Source of the DNA: Litoditis marina
Lineage: Eukaryota > Nematoda > Chromadorea > Rhabditida > Rhabditidae
DNA length: 64,000 nucleotides
Direction: 5' to 3'
Assembly: GCA_964036275.1 (NCBI GenBank)
Contig: OZ038437.1
Span: forward strand, 15,470,090-15,534,089
The translations under genes were made by a program, and so were the position numbers. The notes under the pieces are model-generated. The model had not been told where the DNA came from and made no database searches. It worked only from the letters and a program-made list of their open reading frames with translations. This document shows, one piece after another, positions 46,001-58,429 of the stretch; within the stretch, counting starts at the first letter, position 1; the number at the start of each line of letters is the position of its first letter.

Positions 46001-46840
46001 CCGGAAAATCTACTTTTGGGGCCTTAAACTGGTGTAATACTGGATGGGAGTTGTAGAATAGAGTTTTCAATGGTAATATGAAGGTTTTCGTCAAACCGGA
46101 AATTCTTGTAGAATAGAGTTTTCAATTGTACGTGGGAGTCCACGGTAAACCGGAAAATCTACTTTTGGGGCCTTAAACTGGTGTAATACTGGATGGGAGT
46201 TGTAGAATAAAGTTTTTAATTGTCATATAAAGATTTTTTGAAACCGGAAATTCTTGTAGCATAGAGTTTTCAATTGTACGTGGGAGTCCACGGTAAACCG
46301 GAAAATCTACTTTTGGGGCCTTAAACTGGTGTAATACTGGATGGGAGTTGTAGAATAGAGTTTTCAATGGTAATATGAAGGTTTTCGTCAAACCGGAAAT
46401 TCTTGTAGAATAGAGTTTTCAATTGTACGTGGGAGTCCACGGTAAACCGGAAAATCTACTTTTGGGGCCTTAAACTGGTGTAATACTGTATGGGAGTTGT
46501 AGAATAAAGTTTTTAATTGTCATATAAAGATTTTTTGAAACCGGAAATTCTTGTAGCATAGAGTTTTCAATTGTACGTGGGAGTCCACGGTAAACCGGAA
46601 AATCTACTTTTGGGGCCTTAAACTGGTGTAATACTGGATGGGAGTTGTAGAATGGAGTTTTCAATGGTAATATGAAGGTTTTCTTCAAACCGGAAATTCT
46701 TGTAGCATAGAGTTTTCAATTGTACGTGGGAGTCCACGGAAAACCGGAAAATTTACTTTTGGGGCCTCAAACTGGTGTAATACTGAATGGGAGTTGTAGA
46801 ATAGAGTTTTGAATGGTAATATAAAGGTTTTCTCTAAACC
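43097..46840 (+). repeat. Minisatellite array 5 (recombinant)
   Basis: 43153-43960 matches array 3, including its decayed last unit GTAGAAGTGTGTTTTCACTT. From about 43962 it switches to array 4 sequence (43986 equals 36421 plus 7565) and follows it to the fusion with the BTB exon. It is array 4 minus one 2,968-bp block, spliced onto array 3. Confidence 0.92.
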
Positions 46841-47931
46841 TTCGACTGTAATAGACGGACACCACGAGATAACTTTGGAGAATGTGTCGGTTAAAGCATT
46901 CACTACTATTCTCGATCTTCTTTCCGGAACATTTTATTGTGTTTACAATGGGCCCGAAGCTCATATGGGTCAGTTTTCATTATGCTCAATGAATATTAAA
47001 AAGATTCGTCAAATTTACAAAGATTCAAAAATAAGTTTTCGTGTTTCCGGAAAGAGAGTGCTTTCGACAATAGCATTCAAGTTTACATTACAAAGTAAGC
47101 CAGAAATGCGCGAATGTAAAAATGTGATCAGTATCTGGAACTCTGGTATTTGTCGTTAAAGAAGGACGAGTATATGAACCAATCCCAACGGTTCCGACCT
47201 TTAAACTGCAATATATTTTTCAATTGCAGTTTAAAGGACCGTTGCGTCGGGATTGGTCCACACAATCCCATAATCGTCCAGCTTTAAAAATTTAAAGAAG
47301 GTTATTCGTAATTTTCAGCGTTCTACGAGGAACTTCTGTCTCTGACCGAGCGTTTTGGTATGCAGTTTCTGGATGCTCGCCTCATCGAATCAATAATCAA
47401 AGACCAGACCCGTTTCTGGAACTTTACTCGATATCAGCAGCTCTTACTAGCAGACAAGTGCAAGCTTGCTTCGCTTTGGGTGAGTGTTTCGTATCCATCC
47501 ATACACCATACAAAGTACGTGTGCTAGAAGATCCCGTCCCCTTCATCCCTTCCTGCGTCTCTCGCTCTGTCTCACTATTTCTCGTCTCTTACATCTCGGC
47601 GGGATGTGAGAGCAGAGAAAGTTGCTTGTGTACAAAACTATTGGTTGCTTTCAAATGCAACCTGGGTGCTTTTCAAATGCAACCAAAATCAGATAACATA
47701 ACCAAACTATCTCACTGTAGACAAATTCGGTTGCATTCGAGATGCAACCAACAGTTTTGTACACAAGCAACCTGGTTGCATGTGTAAACCGCCTAATCTT
47801 CCTTGTTTCAGCGTTATCTGATGGAAGTATGGACTGAGAGTGATTCGAAAAGAATAAGTTCAGAGTTGCTCGATCGACTGAGCGTTGCCGCTAGCATCGA
47901 ACTGGTCCAGGAGAGGCGGTGTCGCCGCTAG
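46841..47931 (+). pseudogene. 5'-truncated BTB gene (U5)
   Basis: Same fusion junction as U4, shifted by 7565: exon parts 46841-46968, 47319-47479 and 47812-47931 (ends QERRCRR-stop). Half of the BTB fold is missing. The shared junction shows U4 and U5 descend from one truncation event. Confidence 0.8.
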
Positions 47932-49791
47932 TGTACCCTCTCTCACCAATCGATGTCCTTCTACAGTAATCCTTCAAATCTTCGAGTGGCTTTTTCTTGT
48001 GAATCATGCCATAATTTGGTTCCAAACTTCCAGAGTTTGTACTAGTGGTACAGATGATATTCCTTCCTTTCCAAGTTTCTTCATTGTACCTGGATTCGGG
48101 TTACTTCTCACTCTCTGTTTTTTGTGTAGACTTTCTGAATAGATCCTCACAGTTTCAATCTCAAATGTCACCGTTATTGATTAATACGATTTTTTCTATC
48201 CTAGGCTGATCTCTCTCTTCTCTTGATCTCTTGTAATTGATGCGTTTACAGTCGGGTTATTTTCGTTTGAATACTCTCACTTTGACTTTTGCTTATTAAG
48301 TTTATTGATTTTGTAACCAATTTTTATGGCATATTGTTCTTTTTTGAGTTGTATGCTGTTCGTTTTACATATTTGTAACTGTCAGGAATAACAAACTGTT
48401 AAAATGTAAATGAATATAAAGTGTTGCATTGTTTTAGTTCAGTTGTGTTTCAAAACTGTCTTACAGGAGATCAAACTACTAGTTCCGACTCAAGCCAACC
48501 AGCTCTGTGATTAGATGTCACCAGCTGGTGGCGACTGTCAAATTACAACCCAAGGTTTCAGCTTACACGAAAGAAAACCTGGTATAAATAAAAAAAACAA
48601 CGTAATTTTGATTAATGCGTTTCAAAAGTCTGAATCCGAGAACCACCCAAACTGAGAGGTTTTCCTCTGTTCACGTGATGTCCATAGATTTTACCCCATA
48701 AAGGATTACAACCTATGGCCAAATGAAGGTCGAAGGCTGGCTCGAACTGTACATGCCTTGTTAATCTTTCTTTGTAGTCTGATCACGCTGCCTCTCACTC
48801 GTAATCTGAGAATACTGCTGTGTTGCAGATGAAACCACAACGAGGAAGTTGTGCGCGCAGTAAGAAAGTCGGCCGCGACCGTACTCCAATGTTGGTATTA
48901 TATATTTCCCTGCCCATTCTTCTTTATGTCATCGAAACAGAGAATAGCGGGCAGTTGTAGGAGACGCAGACAGTCGAGACAGTTTCTCACTCAGTTACCT
49001 CTATTGACGGTTAAATGCCATCTTACAAGTGCAATCTTAGATTTACCAGATTGATGAAATAAAACTAGCTATATTATGAGAAAAATTCAAAATTAATATT
49101 TTTGTTCAAAACTCGGTTATTGTGCTCAAGAATGTATGCACTGATGATATTCAGTGTTCAAAATATTATATTTTACTTTTGGACGTTTTTTGGTCGATTT
49201 TTCGGGCACGCGTTCTAGCTGGGAACGCAAATTCGTGGGACTCCACGGAATTCCGTGGAAGTCCACGGGCTTAACCATTGTAAAAGGGGCGGGGCTTATA
49301 TTTAGTATTGGTTGCTAACCAGAGAGAAACTGCTCCCATCTAAAAAAATGGAAAGGGCTGGAAATTTCAGGATATATTGGGATTGGGTTAAAAAGAGTAT
49401 TAAAAGTAATAATACGAACTGAATAATTTGTTTACTAATGTTTTAATGTTTTTTTTTATTATTTTTCACTGCTCTGTTCTCAGATCACTGTACTTGGCTG
49501 AACATTACAGCTTACACTTGGATTTATTCCAAAAGAGTGTAAAGTGTAAATATGTGTTTATACTGCTATATTGATTTGTTTTTCTCTTCATATTTATGCT
49601 CATCCGAACAATTTATCAAAATAGAAACAGATTTGCCATAGACATTCAACCTCTTGACTCATAGAACTTCCCTATGTTTATTCAGAAGAATATAAGTAAA
49701 AGCAGAAAAGAAACAATTCGTGAGAAGGACTCGTAGCTGTCTAGTGGGAGGCAAGCCACGGTGAAAACCACGAGTTTCTGCAAAATTGAAA
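47932..49791 (+). other. BTB 3' flank and spacer (U5)
   Basis: Counterpart of 11828-13676, apparently identical to the U6 copy. Holds the candidate 43-aa ORF and the CGTGG palindrome (49234-49268). Confidence 0.6.
48829..48960 (+). CDS. Candidate 43-aa ORF (U5)
   Basis: As in U2 with L-to-P at residue 3 (MKPQRGSCARSKK). ATG directly after TTGCAG. Confidence 0.28.
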   Translation: MKPQRGSCARSKKVGRDRTPMLVLYISLPILLYVIETENSGQL

Positions 49792-49861
49792 CCGACGCCA
49801 GGACTCGAACCACGCACCTCTGGCTTATGAAGCGAGCACTCTACCGCTCCGCCATAGAGCC
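49792..49861 (-). tRNA. tRNA-Met(CAT)-like pseudogene (U5)
   Basis: Variant form: starts GGCTCTATGGCGGAGCGG, with GTGCGTGG in the T arm. B box GGTTCGAGTCC still perfect. Acceptor ends do not pair. Confidence 0.6.
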
Positions 49862-50332
49862 ACATAAGAAGACCGTAGTTTAATGGACAAGAGCCCGCGG
49901 AAATCATTATAGGAACAGACAGCTGGAGCTGGCTGGAAGTAAACTTGTGGCGATTATGACTAAATACAATTTTCCAAATAGTTTTTAGAGACAGGGTGTT
50001 TTCAATTGTTTTTCTAGTATGAATATTTGTATGGCGGAGATAATGGTTGTTTTTGCTGAAACTCGGTTATAATTGACATGAGAAAGAGATAAAGTTACCA
50101 TTTTCCACCTTTTGTACAGCAGTTTTTGGCTTTTAGTTTTTTTAAATAAATATTCTGGAGAAATAATATTGTTCCTTATAATTGGTCTCGATCGACTCTA
50201 CCAGCTGGAAATACAGTAGCTAATGTTGTCGTATTTTTATTGAGTAGGTCTACAGTATTCCATCTAATTGGTGCGTTTCAATGAAATATCAATGTTTTAA
50301 TTACATTGCTGATCACTAAATCTGCAAAATGT

Positions 50333-50550
50333 AGCCTAAAGCCTAAAGCCCAAAACCCAGCCTTAACCTAAGCCTAAAACTTAACCTAAGCCTAAGCCTC
50401 AACCTAAGCCTAAACCTTAACCTAAGCCTAAGCCTAAGCATAAGTTTTACCTAAGCCGAAAAGTCTTACATTCTAAGGTCTAAGCCTTATGTCTTACCTA
50501 AGCTGAAACCGGGTATTAGGAATTGAGCCTAACTGGGACTAAACCTAAGC
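50333..50550 (+). repeat. Interstitial telomere-like tract (U5)
   Basis: GCCTAA-type repeats; lacks one CTAAACCTAAGC block present in U1. Confidence 0.85.
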
Positions 50551-50632
50551 AAGAGTACGACCTCACAGTTTGTCGGATCCCACAGTAGATTTCTAATTTT
50601 TCATCTTTCTACTTGATCAATATTTAGTTTTC

Positions 50633-53600
50633 AGGCCTAAAACTGGCGTAATACACGTAATACTGAATGTCAGTTGCAGAATAGAGTTTTCAATTGTACG
50701 TGGGAGTCCACGGTAAACCGGAAAAACTACTTTTGGGGCCTTAAACTGGTGTAATACTGAATGGGAGTTGTAGAATAGAGTTTTCAATTGTACGTGGGAA
50801 TCCACGGAAAACTGAAAATTCTACTTCTGGAACCAAAAACTGGTGTAATACTGAATGGGAGTTGTAGAATAAAGTTTTTAATTGTCATATAAAGGTTTTT
50901 TGACACCGGAAATTCTTGTAGCATAGCGTTTTCAATTGTACGTGGGAGTCCACGTTAAACCGGAAAATCTACTTTTGGGGCCTTAAACTGGTGTAATACT
51001 GAATGGGAGTTGTAGAATAGAGTTTTCAATTGTACGTGGGAATCCACGGAAAACTGAAAATTCTACTTCTGGAACCAAAAACTGGTGTAATACTGAATGG
51101 GAGTTGTAGAATAAAGTTTTTAATTGTCATATAAAGGTTTTTTGACACCGGAAATTCTTGTAGCATAGCGTTTTCAATTGTACGTGGGAGTCCACGGAAA
51201 ATCGGAAAATCTACTTTTGGGGCCTCAAACTGGTGTAATTCTGAATGGGAGTTGTAGAATAGTTTTCAATGGTAATATAAAGGTTTTCTTTAAACCGGAA
51301 ATTCTTGTAGCATAGAGTTTTCAATTGTACGTGGGAATCCACGGAAAACCGGAAATTCTACTTCTGGAACCAAAAACTGGTGTAATACTGAATGGGAGTT
51401 GTAGAATAGAGTTTTCAATGGTAATATAAATGTTTTCTTTAAACCGGAAATTCTTGTAGCATAGAGTTTCCAATTGTACGCGGGAGTCCACGGAAAACCG
51501 GAATCTACTTTTGGGGCCTTAAACTGGTGTAATACTGAATGGGAGTTGTAGAATATAGTTTTCAATTGAACGTGGGATTCCACGGAAAACTGGAAAATCT
51601 ACTTTTGGGGCCTCAAACTGGTGTAATTCTGAATGGGAGTTGTAGAATAGAGTTTTCAATGGTAATATAAAGGTTTTCTTCAAACCGGAAATTCTTGTAG
51701 CATAGAGTTTTCAATTGTACGTGGGAGTCCACGGAAAATCGGAAAATCTACTTTTGGGGCCTCAAACTGGTGTAATTCTGAATGGGAGTTGTAGAATAGT
51801 TTTCAATGGTAATATAAAGGTTTTCTTTAAACCGGAAATTCTTGTAGCATAGAGTTTTCAATTGTACGTGGGAATCCACGGAAAACCGGAAATTCTACTT
51901 CTGGAACCAAAAACTGGTGTAATACTGAATGGGAGTTGTAGAATAGAGTTTTCAATGGTAATATAAAGGTTTTCTTTAAACCGGAAATTCTTGTAGCATA
52001 GAGTTTCCAATTGTACGCGGGAGTCCACGGAAAACCGGAATCTACTTTTGGGGCCTTAAACTGGTGTAATACTGAATGTCAGTTGCAGAATAGAGTTTTC
52101 AATTGTACGTGGGAGTCCACGGTAAACCGGAAAAACTACTTTTGGGGCCTTAAACTGGTGTAATACTGAATGGGAGTTGTAGAATAGAGTTTTCAATTGT
52201 ACGTGGGAATCCACGGAAAACTGAAAATTCTACTTCTGGAACCAAAAACTGGTGTAATACTGAATGGGAGTTGTAGAATAAAGTTTTTAATTGTCATATA
52301 AAGGTTTTTTGACACCGGAAATTCTTGTAGCATAGCGTTTTCAATTGTACGTGGGAGTCCACGGAAAATCGGAAAATCTACTTTTGGGGCCTCAAACTGG
52401 TGTAATTCTGAATGGGAGTTGTAGAATAGAGTTTTCAATGGTAATATAAAGGTTTTCTTCAAACCGGAAATTCTTGTAGCATAGAGTTTTCAATTGTACG
52501 TGGGAGTCCACGGAAAATCGGAAAATCTACTTTTGGGGCCTCAAACTGGTGTAATTCTGAATGGGAGTTGTAGAATAGAGTTTTCAATGGTAATATAAAG
52601 GTTTTCTTCAAACCGGAAATTCTTGTAGCATAGAGTTTTCAATTGTACGTGGGAGTCCACGGAAAATCGGAAAATCTACTTTTGGGGCCTCAAACTGGTG
52701 TAATTCTGAATGGGAGTTGTAGAATAGTTTTCAATGGTAATATAAAGGGTTTCTTTAAACCGGAAATTCTTGTAGCATAGAGTTTTCAATTGTACGTGGG
52801 AATCCACGGAAAACTGAAAATTCTACTTCTGGAACCAAAAACTGGTGTAATACTGAATGGGAGTTGTAGAATAGAGTTTTCAATGGTAATATAAAGGTTT
52901 TCTTTAAACCGGAAATTCTTGTAGCATAGCGTTTTCAATTGTACGTGGGAGTCCACGGAAAATCGGAAAATCTACTTTTGGGGCCTCAAACTGGTGTAAT
53001 TCTGAATGGGAGTTGTAGAATAGAGTTTTCAATGGTAATATAAAGGTTTTCTTCAAACCGGAAATTCTTGTAGCATAGAGTTTTCAATTGTACGTGGGAG
53101 TCCACGGAAAATCGGAAAATCTACTTTTGGGGCCTCAAACTGGTGTAATTCTGAATGGGAGTTGTAGAATAGTTTTCAATGGTAATATAAAGGTTTTCTT
53201 TAAACCGGAAATTCTTGTAGCATAGAGTTTTCAATTGTACGTGGGAATCCACGGAAAACCGGAAATTCTACTTCTGGAACCAAAAACTGGTGTAATACTG
53301 AATGGGAGTTGTAGAATAGAGTTTTCAATGGTAATATAAAGGTTTTCTTTAAACCGGAAATTCTTGTAGCATAGAGTTTCCAATTGTACGCGGGAGTCCA
53401 CGGAAAACCGGAATCTACGTTTGGGGCCTTAAACTGGTGTAATACTGAATGGGAGTTGTAGAATATAGTTTTCAATTGTACGTGGGATTCCACGGAAAAC
53501 AGGAAAATCTACTTTTGTGACCAAAAGCGGGTGTAATACTGAATGGGAGTTGTAGAATAGAGTTTTCAATGGTAATATAAAGGTTTTCTTTAAACCGGAA

Positions 53601-53826
53601 ATTCTTGTAGCATAGAGTTTTCAATTGTACGTGGGAGTCCACGGTAAACCGAAAAATTTACTTTTGTGACCTAAAACTAGTGTAATACTGGATGGAAGTT
53701 GTAGAATAGAGTTTCAATTGTAATATAAAGGTTTTCTTGAAACCGGAAATTCTTGTAGAAGTGTGTTTTCACTTGTACGTGGAATTCCACGGTAAACCGA
53801 AAATTCTACTTTTGTGACCTAAAACT
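50633..53826 (+). repeat. Minisatellite array 6
   Basis: 3.2 kb of the same family. Block 51290-51583 recurs at 53200-53493 and matches array 1 blocks (1519, 2204), so arrays 1 and 6 are the closest pair. It ends in the decayed unit GTAGAAGTGTGTTTTCACTT. Confidence 0.95.
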
Positions 53827-54076
53827 TTTTTCGCTGTGGCTATGCTATGGTTAAAAACTGGCTTACATGGTTTGTCTTGGTATGTGTTTTATGCGTTTTG
53901 TACGCTAAAAGATAAAAACTAAATAAAACTCAACTAAAGAAGACTGTCTTTCAGCACGTAAAACCTCATTTACCACCCCAATCTGTAGTTTGATCACCGG
54001 AAAAGACTACAGAGTCGTTCCGCCATTTCTTTTCGTATTTATGTGAAATATATCTATTTTCCAGCTGCTCTCGGAA

Positions 54077-56374
54077 ATGGTCAAATTGAGTGCGAATGTG
54101 GATTCTTCCATTGTTCTGGCGTCTCTGAAGAAGAGCATTTCACAGAATAGCAAAGAGTTGAAAAAGGCGGTGACTCTGCTCTCCCGTGAGAAGGTCATGC
54201 AATTCAATAGGGAAATCGAGGTAGGTGAAAAGTTTGACGATTTCGGTCAAATGTGATTCGATTTGTTCTTTGTTCACAAAAGTAACCTATCCTTATTTCA
54301 CCGAAGAACAAATCTGGGTCGTAGTTTTCTATAGAGCAGTGGTGACCACAAAGTTTCCCGACTTTGAACCAAGTACGACCTCTCCCTCTAATAAATTGAA
54401 ATTTACCGATAAACACGTTACATTCTACGAAATTGCACCCCCCCCCCCCCCCCTCACGAAAGTTGCACGGTGTGCAACTTGTGGTCACCCCTGCTATAGA
54501 GCAACAGTTGAATCTCCCAATCAAACTTTGAACTAATAGGGATCAAACTATAAAAATGGAATAAGGTGCCAAACGGCTGTGTCTCAGACTACAAAACTTT
54601 TCACATTGTGAATATAGGAGCCAGATTGTGAACCATTTATGTGAACCTTACAACTTTGTAAACCACTTAACTGTTACTAAGCTAGAGAGGTTTGATAACT
54701 TTTTCAGTAATTATGGCTCTTAGGGTTGTTAGAATTGGAATTGGAATTGGAATTGATAGAATTGAGATAATCACCCAAAAGAATTGCAATTCCAATTCTT
54801 TTTGTCTGTCGAAAAGAAATGGAATTGCAATTCCAATTCTTTTGTATGTCGAAAATGGTTGGAATTGCAATTCCAAGTCTTTTGTATGTCAAAAAGTGTC
54901 TGGAATTGCAATTCCAATTCTTTCGTATATCAGAACAACTGGAATTGGAATTGGAATTGACTAGATTTTCGCTCAGAATTGATTCAGAATCGATTTACAA
55001 TTCCATGCTGTTTTTCCTTGTTCATTATCAAATTACCATTGTTCCTTATGTCTCTCGTCCAATGGAACCAAAGTGAACATTGTTTATCTTCGTTTTTTGA
55101 AGAAAAAAAACTGACATGAAGTTGGAAACACAGTCAATTCTAATCAATTCCAATCAATTCCAATGGAATTGGAATTGAGAATCTGAGATTTCGAGGAATT
55201 GATCGGAATTGGAATTGGAATTGAGCAGTTTTTGAAAATCTAAAAGAATTGGAATTGGAATTGAGTGGTTTTGCGAATTGCAAAAGAATTGGAATTGGAA
55301 TTGAGTGGTTTTCGAGAATTGAAAAAGAATTGGGATTGGAATTGAGTGGTTTTTGAGAAACGAAAAAGAATTGGAATTGGAATTGACTTGATTTTTGGAA
55401 TTGATTAACAACCCTAATGGCTATATTAGGTGGAAGCTACGGGGGGGGGGGGGAGGGGTCTATAACTTTTTCTTTGGAGAAGGGAACGTTTATAACCCTT
55501 AAACCGATACCATTCCACCTATTATTCACTATTTTCTTTTCTCCCCGTGACTATTTTATTGTTCTCCAGAAATTCACCGCTTTGGTTCGCGCAGAAAAGG
55601 ACGAGTTCGCCTCTCATTGTGTGAAACCGGCGGTTGTGGAAGTGAAAGAGGTAAATAACGATTGAAACACTTTGTATTAGTGAATGAGGTTTGAATGTGA
55701 AAAATGTCGAAGCTTTTCGATGGCATTTACGCAATTTAAACAAGTTGAAAGTTGTGTATTCTCACCGAATCGGTCTTATGGGGAATTTAAGTATTGAAGA
55801 GACTATACAGTTTTGCGATCTTCGCTGTAATTCGATCTTAGTGTACGCAACAGTTTACCAGTTGGTTAACTAGAATAAAATTATTACATTAATGATTGAA
55901 TGAACTGAGAATGATAAATACTATCCACGAAGTTAGATATTGATTGAGTTTATAGTGGCCAATTCTACAACTAACCGGGTTTTTAGGTAACCTTACCGTT
56001 TTTCGGTAACCCTTTTTTCAGGTTACCTCACAGGTAACCGGTAGGTAGCCCAGAGCTAAAATCCGGTTACCGTACGAAGTAACGGTAAAAACCACATTTT
56101 GCGTGGGAAAAAAAGGTATCCGGTTTTTCATTTTCGGTTACCGACCGGTTAACCATGGAAGTAACCGGAAAAAAGGTTACCGAAAACCCGTTTAGGTTAC
56201 CAAAAAACCCGGTCACATATAGAGTTCACCGTTTATAGTAGATGTTGGGTGTTTCAGGAGCCAGTCGAGCGTGTGAGTGTGGTCACCCTAGTTTCTCTTA
56301 TGATCTCCGTAATCGGGTTTCTCTGGTATCTCTTGACCTCCGTGCTCTCTACTGTCAAGGCACTTACAAAATGA
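54077..56374 (+). CDS. Gene X, U6 copy: 113-aa single-pass membrane protein
   Basis: Exons 54077-54220, 55570-55650 and 56258-56374, with lengths, phases and splice sites as in U1 and U2. Differences: R-to-Q near the end of exon 1 (EKVMQFNREIE); A-to-V and P-to-L as in U2. Intron 1 has grown to 1.35 kb through the 699-bp GGAATT-rich insertion, which leaves both splice sites untouched. Three copies without a stop or frameshift argue for selection or very recent origin; the sequence alone does not separate these. Confidence 0.72.
54337..54493 (+). mobile_element. hAT-like MITE in gene X intron 1 (U6)
   Basis: 157 bp, target duplications CTATAGAG at 54329-54336 and 54494-54501; uninterrupted poly-C tract. 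Confidence 0.85.
54719..55417. mobile_element. 699-bp GGAATT-rich insertion (U6 only)
   Basis: U1 and U2 read AATTATGGCTATATTAGG here. U6 has TGGCT (54714-54718), the insertion, then TGGCT again (55418-55422): a 5-bp target duplication. Ends are inverted: TTAGGGTTGTTA at left, TTAACAACCCTAA at right. The left half has four GGAATTGCAATTCC-type palindromes spaced about 60 bp; the right half has five blocks of GAATTGGAATTGGAATTGAG at about 55-60 bp. All open frames in it are low-complexity readings of these repeats. Confidence 0.85.
55974..56213 (+). mobile_element. GGTTACC foldback element in gene X intron 2 (U6)
   Basis: Counterpart of 4266-4499; it retains the fuller right arm GGTTACCGACCGGTTAACC. 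Confidence 0.7.
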
Positions 56375-57636
56375 AGAAATAGAAAGCTAGAAATGTATAT
56401 ATAAATAACTTTGTATAATCCTCACAAATAAGTTACTCCTCGACCTCATAACTTGGCTCATTCGTTATATGCATTAGAAAGTCAGAAATGTATTTATATA
56501 ACTTTGTATAATCCTCACAAATAAGTTACTCGTCGACCACATAACTTGGCTCATTCGTTATAAGCATATCTTCTGTTTTTCTAGAAAGTAAGGAATGTAT
56601 ATAGCTGTGTACAGATTACCTTGTTTCAAGGCACTTATCACTTTGCGCGTAGTCCTTTCTCCATAGTGATTATCATTTGTTAGATAGTTGTACATTACTT
56701 ACAATATAAGGAACAACAAACTGTTCGAATGAAAGTAAATACAATTGTTTCGTAGAATAGAATACTTTTGACCATTTAACACGCAATTTTCTTATGGAAT
56801 AATAGATTCTCGGTTTTCATTTCAAATGTCACCTTTTTGAGTTAATTGGAGTATCATGTATCGTTTTTCTGTACCTGCTGATCTCTTTTGTTACACGTAT
56901 ATTTGACACTATAACTTTTATCGTTTTCTAGTTGACAGCCATACACCAGCAAGGTTGTCCGAATAGTCAGAAAAATTAGAAAAACAGACTACTTTTCAGC
57001 TGAAAAGATGCAAATCGGTCTATTTTGTTTGGAAAATTCTAAATTTTCACGTGTTTACATCTGAGAACGGATTATTTTTTGTCGCTTAGTCTTGTATGTC
57101 TTGTACTTTACAGGTGTATGTTGACAGCAGGTTGATACGTTTGGTTTACATCCGGGGATTTTCCTGTGGGTTTATTGATTATGTTTTACTCAATCGTATG
57201 GCATGTAGTCTTTTTTAGTAAGCTCCATTTGTTACATAGTTGTATATTAATAGCAATGTCGGAGATAAAATTTGTTCACATGAAAGTGAATAGAAGTTTT
57301 ACACTCGTTTATTGTTCGAAAGAGTACTTTAACCCATCCAAACCTCAAGATTAACACGTTATCATTACCATGTTCTTGCGTCGAACTTCTGCACTGGTTT
57401 ACTAAAATATAGTGTTTTCACTTAATGTTCACGTTTGACGTGTTTAGCCTCTCAAATAGTCGCCTTTTTACCCATAAAGACAGCAGAGGGTTCGATTGAT
57501 TACTTGCCGACAGTCGAGAGAGTGTGTAGGTCAATGATACGCAGACTGACTGGCCCCTCGCCAAACCCCGCCCCTCACAAAATCGATGGTCCACAACGGG
57601 TTGACAAATCCTATATGTTTATTTCTGTCTCTACAG
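56375..57636 (+). other. Spacer between gene X and BTB gene (U6)
   Basis: Counterpart of 6661-8252 without the U1-only parts. Contains a local duplication (56407-56569). No gene supported. Confidence 0.6.
56407..56569 (+). repeat. 93-bp tandem duplication in spacer (U6 only)
   Basis: AACTTTGTATAATCCTCACA starts at 56407 and again at 56500, each followed by AAATAAGTTACTC and a CATAACTTGGCTCATTCGTT block. U1 and U2 have one copy. Confidence 0.85.
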
Positions 57637-57692
57637 GAGTGTGCGGCTGTATTCTATCTGGTGACGATTCGAAATGAACTCGCAAGGAACAG
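57637..57692 (+). other. Candidate 5' exon upstream of BTB gene (U6)
   Basis: Counterpart of 8253-8308 with D-to-N (TIRNELARN). Sequence just upstream differs by a deletion between GATTGATT and ACTTGCC. Confidence 0.33.
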
Positions 57693-57807
57693 GTACCGTT
57701 CAATTTACTGGGTTGCATATGTTTATTCATGAGGTCGTGTTTACAGAACAAGAAAAATAACACAACATTTAAGGGTTCTGTTCAACCCTGACATTTGTCG
57801 GTTGATG

Positions 57808-57889
57808 AATTCTATATGTAACCGGGGTTTTCGGTGACCTAACCGGTGTTTGGTAACCCTTCTCAGGTTACCCGGTTACATATAGAATT
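57808..57889. repeat. AATTCTATATGTAACC foldback (U6)
   Basis: Counterpart of 20674-20755, same length. Confidence 0.75.
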
Positions 57890-58429
57890 GGCCTCGTTTT
57901 ATTCACTGTATTCTGTTCACCCCTGACATTTGACTGTTCCATACCGAAACCTGTAGTGTATCCGTCGTCAAATGTAACCACCATTAATGAAGTGTAGGTA
58001 AAATGGAACCATGGGTCAAACTTCCGAGTGACCTCTGATAGTTGTTTTAGACAGGTAAAGTTCTTTCCATCTTGGGTAAACTTGACTTTTGGTGGTTACA
58101 TTTGACGCCGGTTACAATTGAAACTGACCAGTTAACCGTTAACTCAATTTTTGGTTACACTTTTGGTAACCACTCGGTAACCACGAAATTTACCCAAAAG
58201 ACGTTGGAAAATAGGTTTCTTCAATGGTTAATTGAGAAAGGGTCAAATGGTTAACAACCCGGTTAGTGATTAAGTGGTAGGGTTAACGAAATTTGTGGTT
58301 CCTTGTGGAATTTAATATAATGCTTTGTCGTAAGGTAAGTGTAGAAAACTAAAATAACCCTAGAAAGGGTTAGTACGTTTAACAGAAAGCCGTGCTTCAG
58401 CTTTTCTTTGTAATCCCACCCTGTTCCAG

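Larger units (their letters stand above)
43097..50632 (+). repeat. Segmental duplication unit U5 (hybrid, truncated BTB gene)
   Basis: The left part follows U3 (shift 15236), the middle follows U4 (shift 7565), and the right part follows U6 (shift 13793). Content: array 5, truncated BTB gene, 3' spacer, tRNA-like sequence, telomere-like tract. Confidence 0.88.

Noticed and set aside
54682..55411. Frames of 62-90 codons in the GGAATT element
   Set aside because: Low-complexity readings (N-S and I-P repeats) of tandem GGAATT on both strands.
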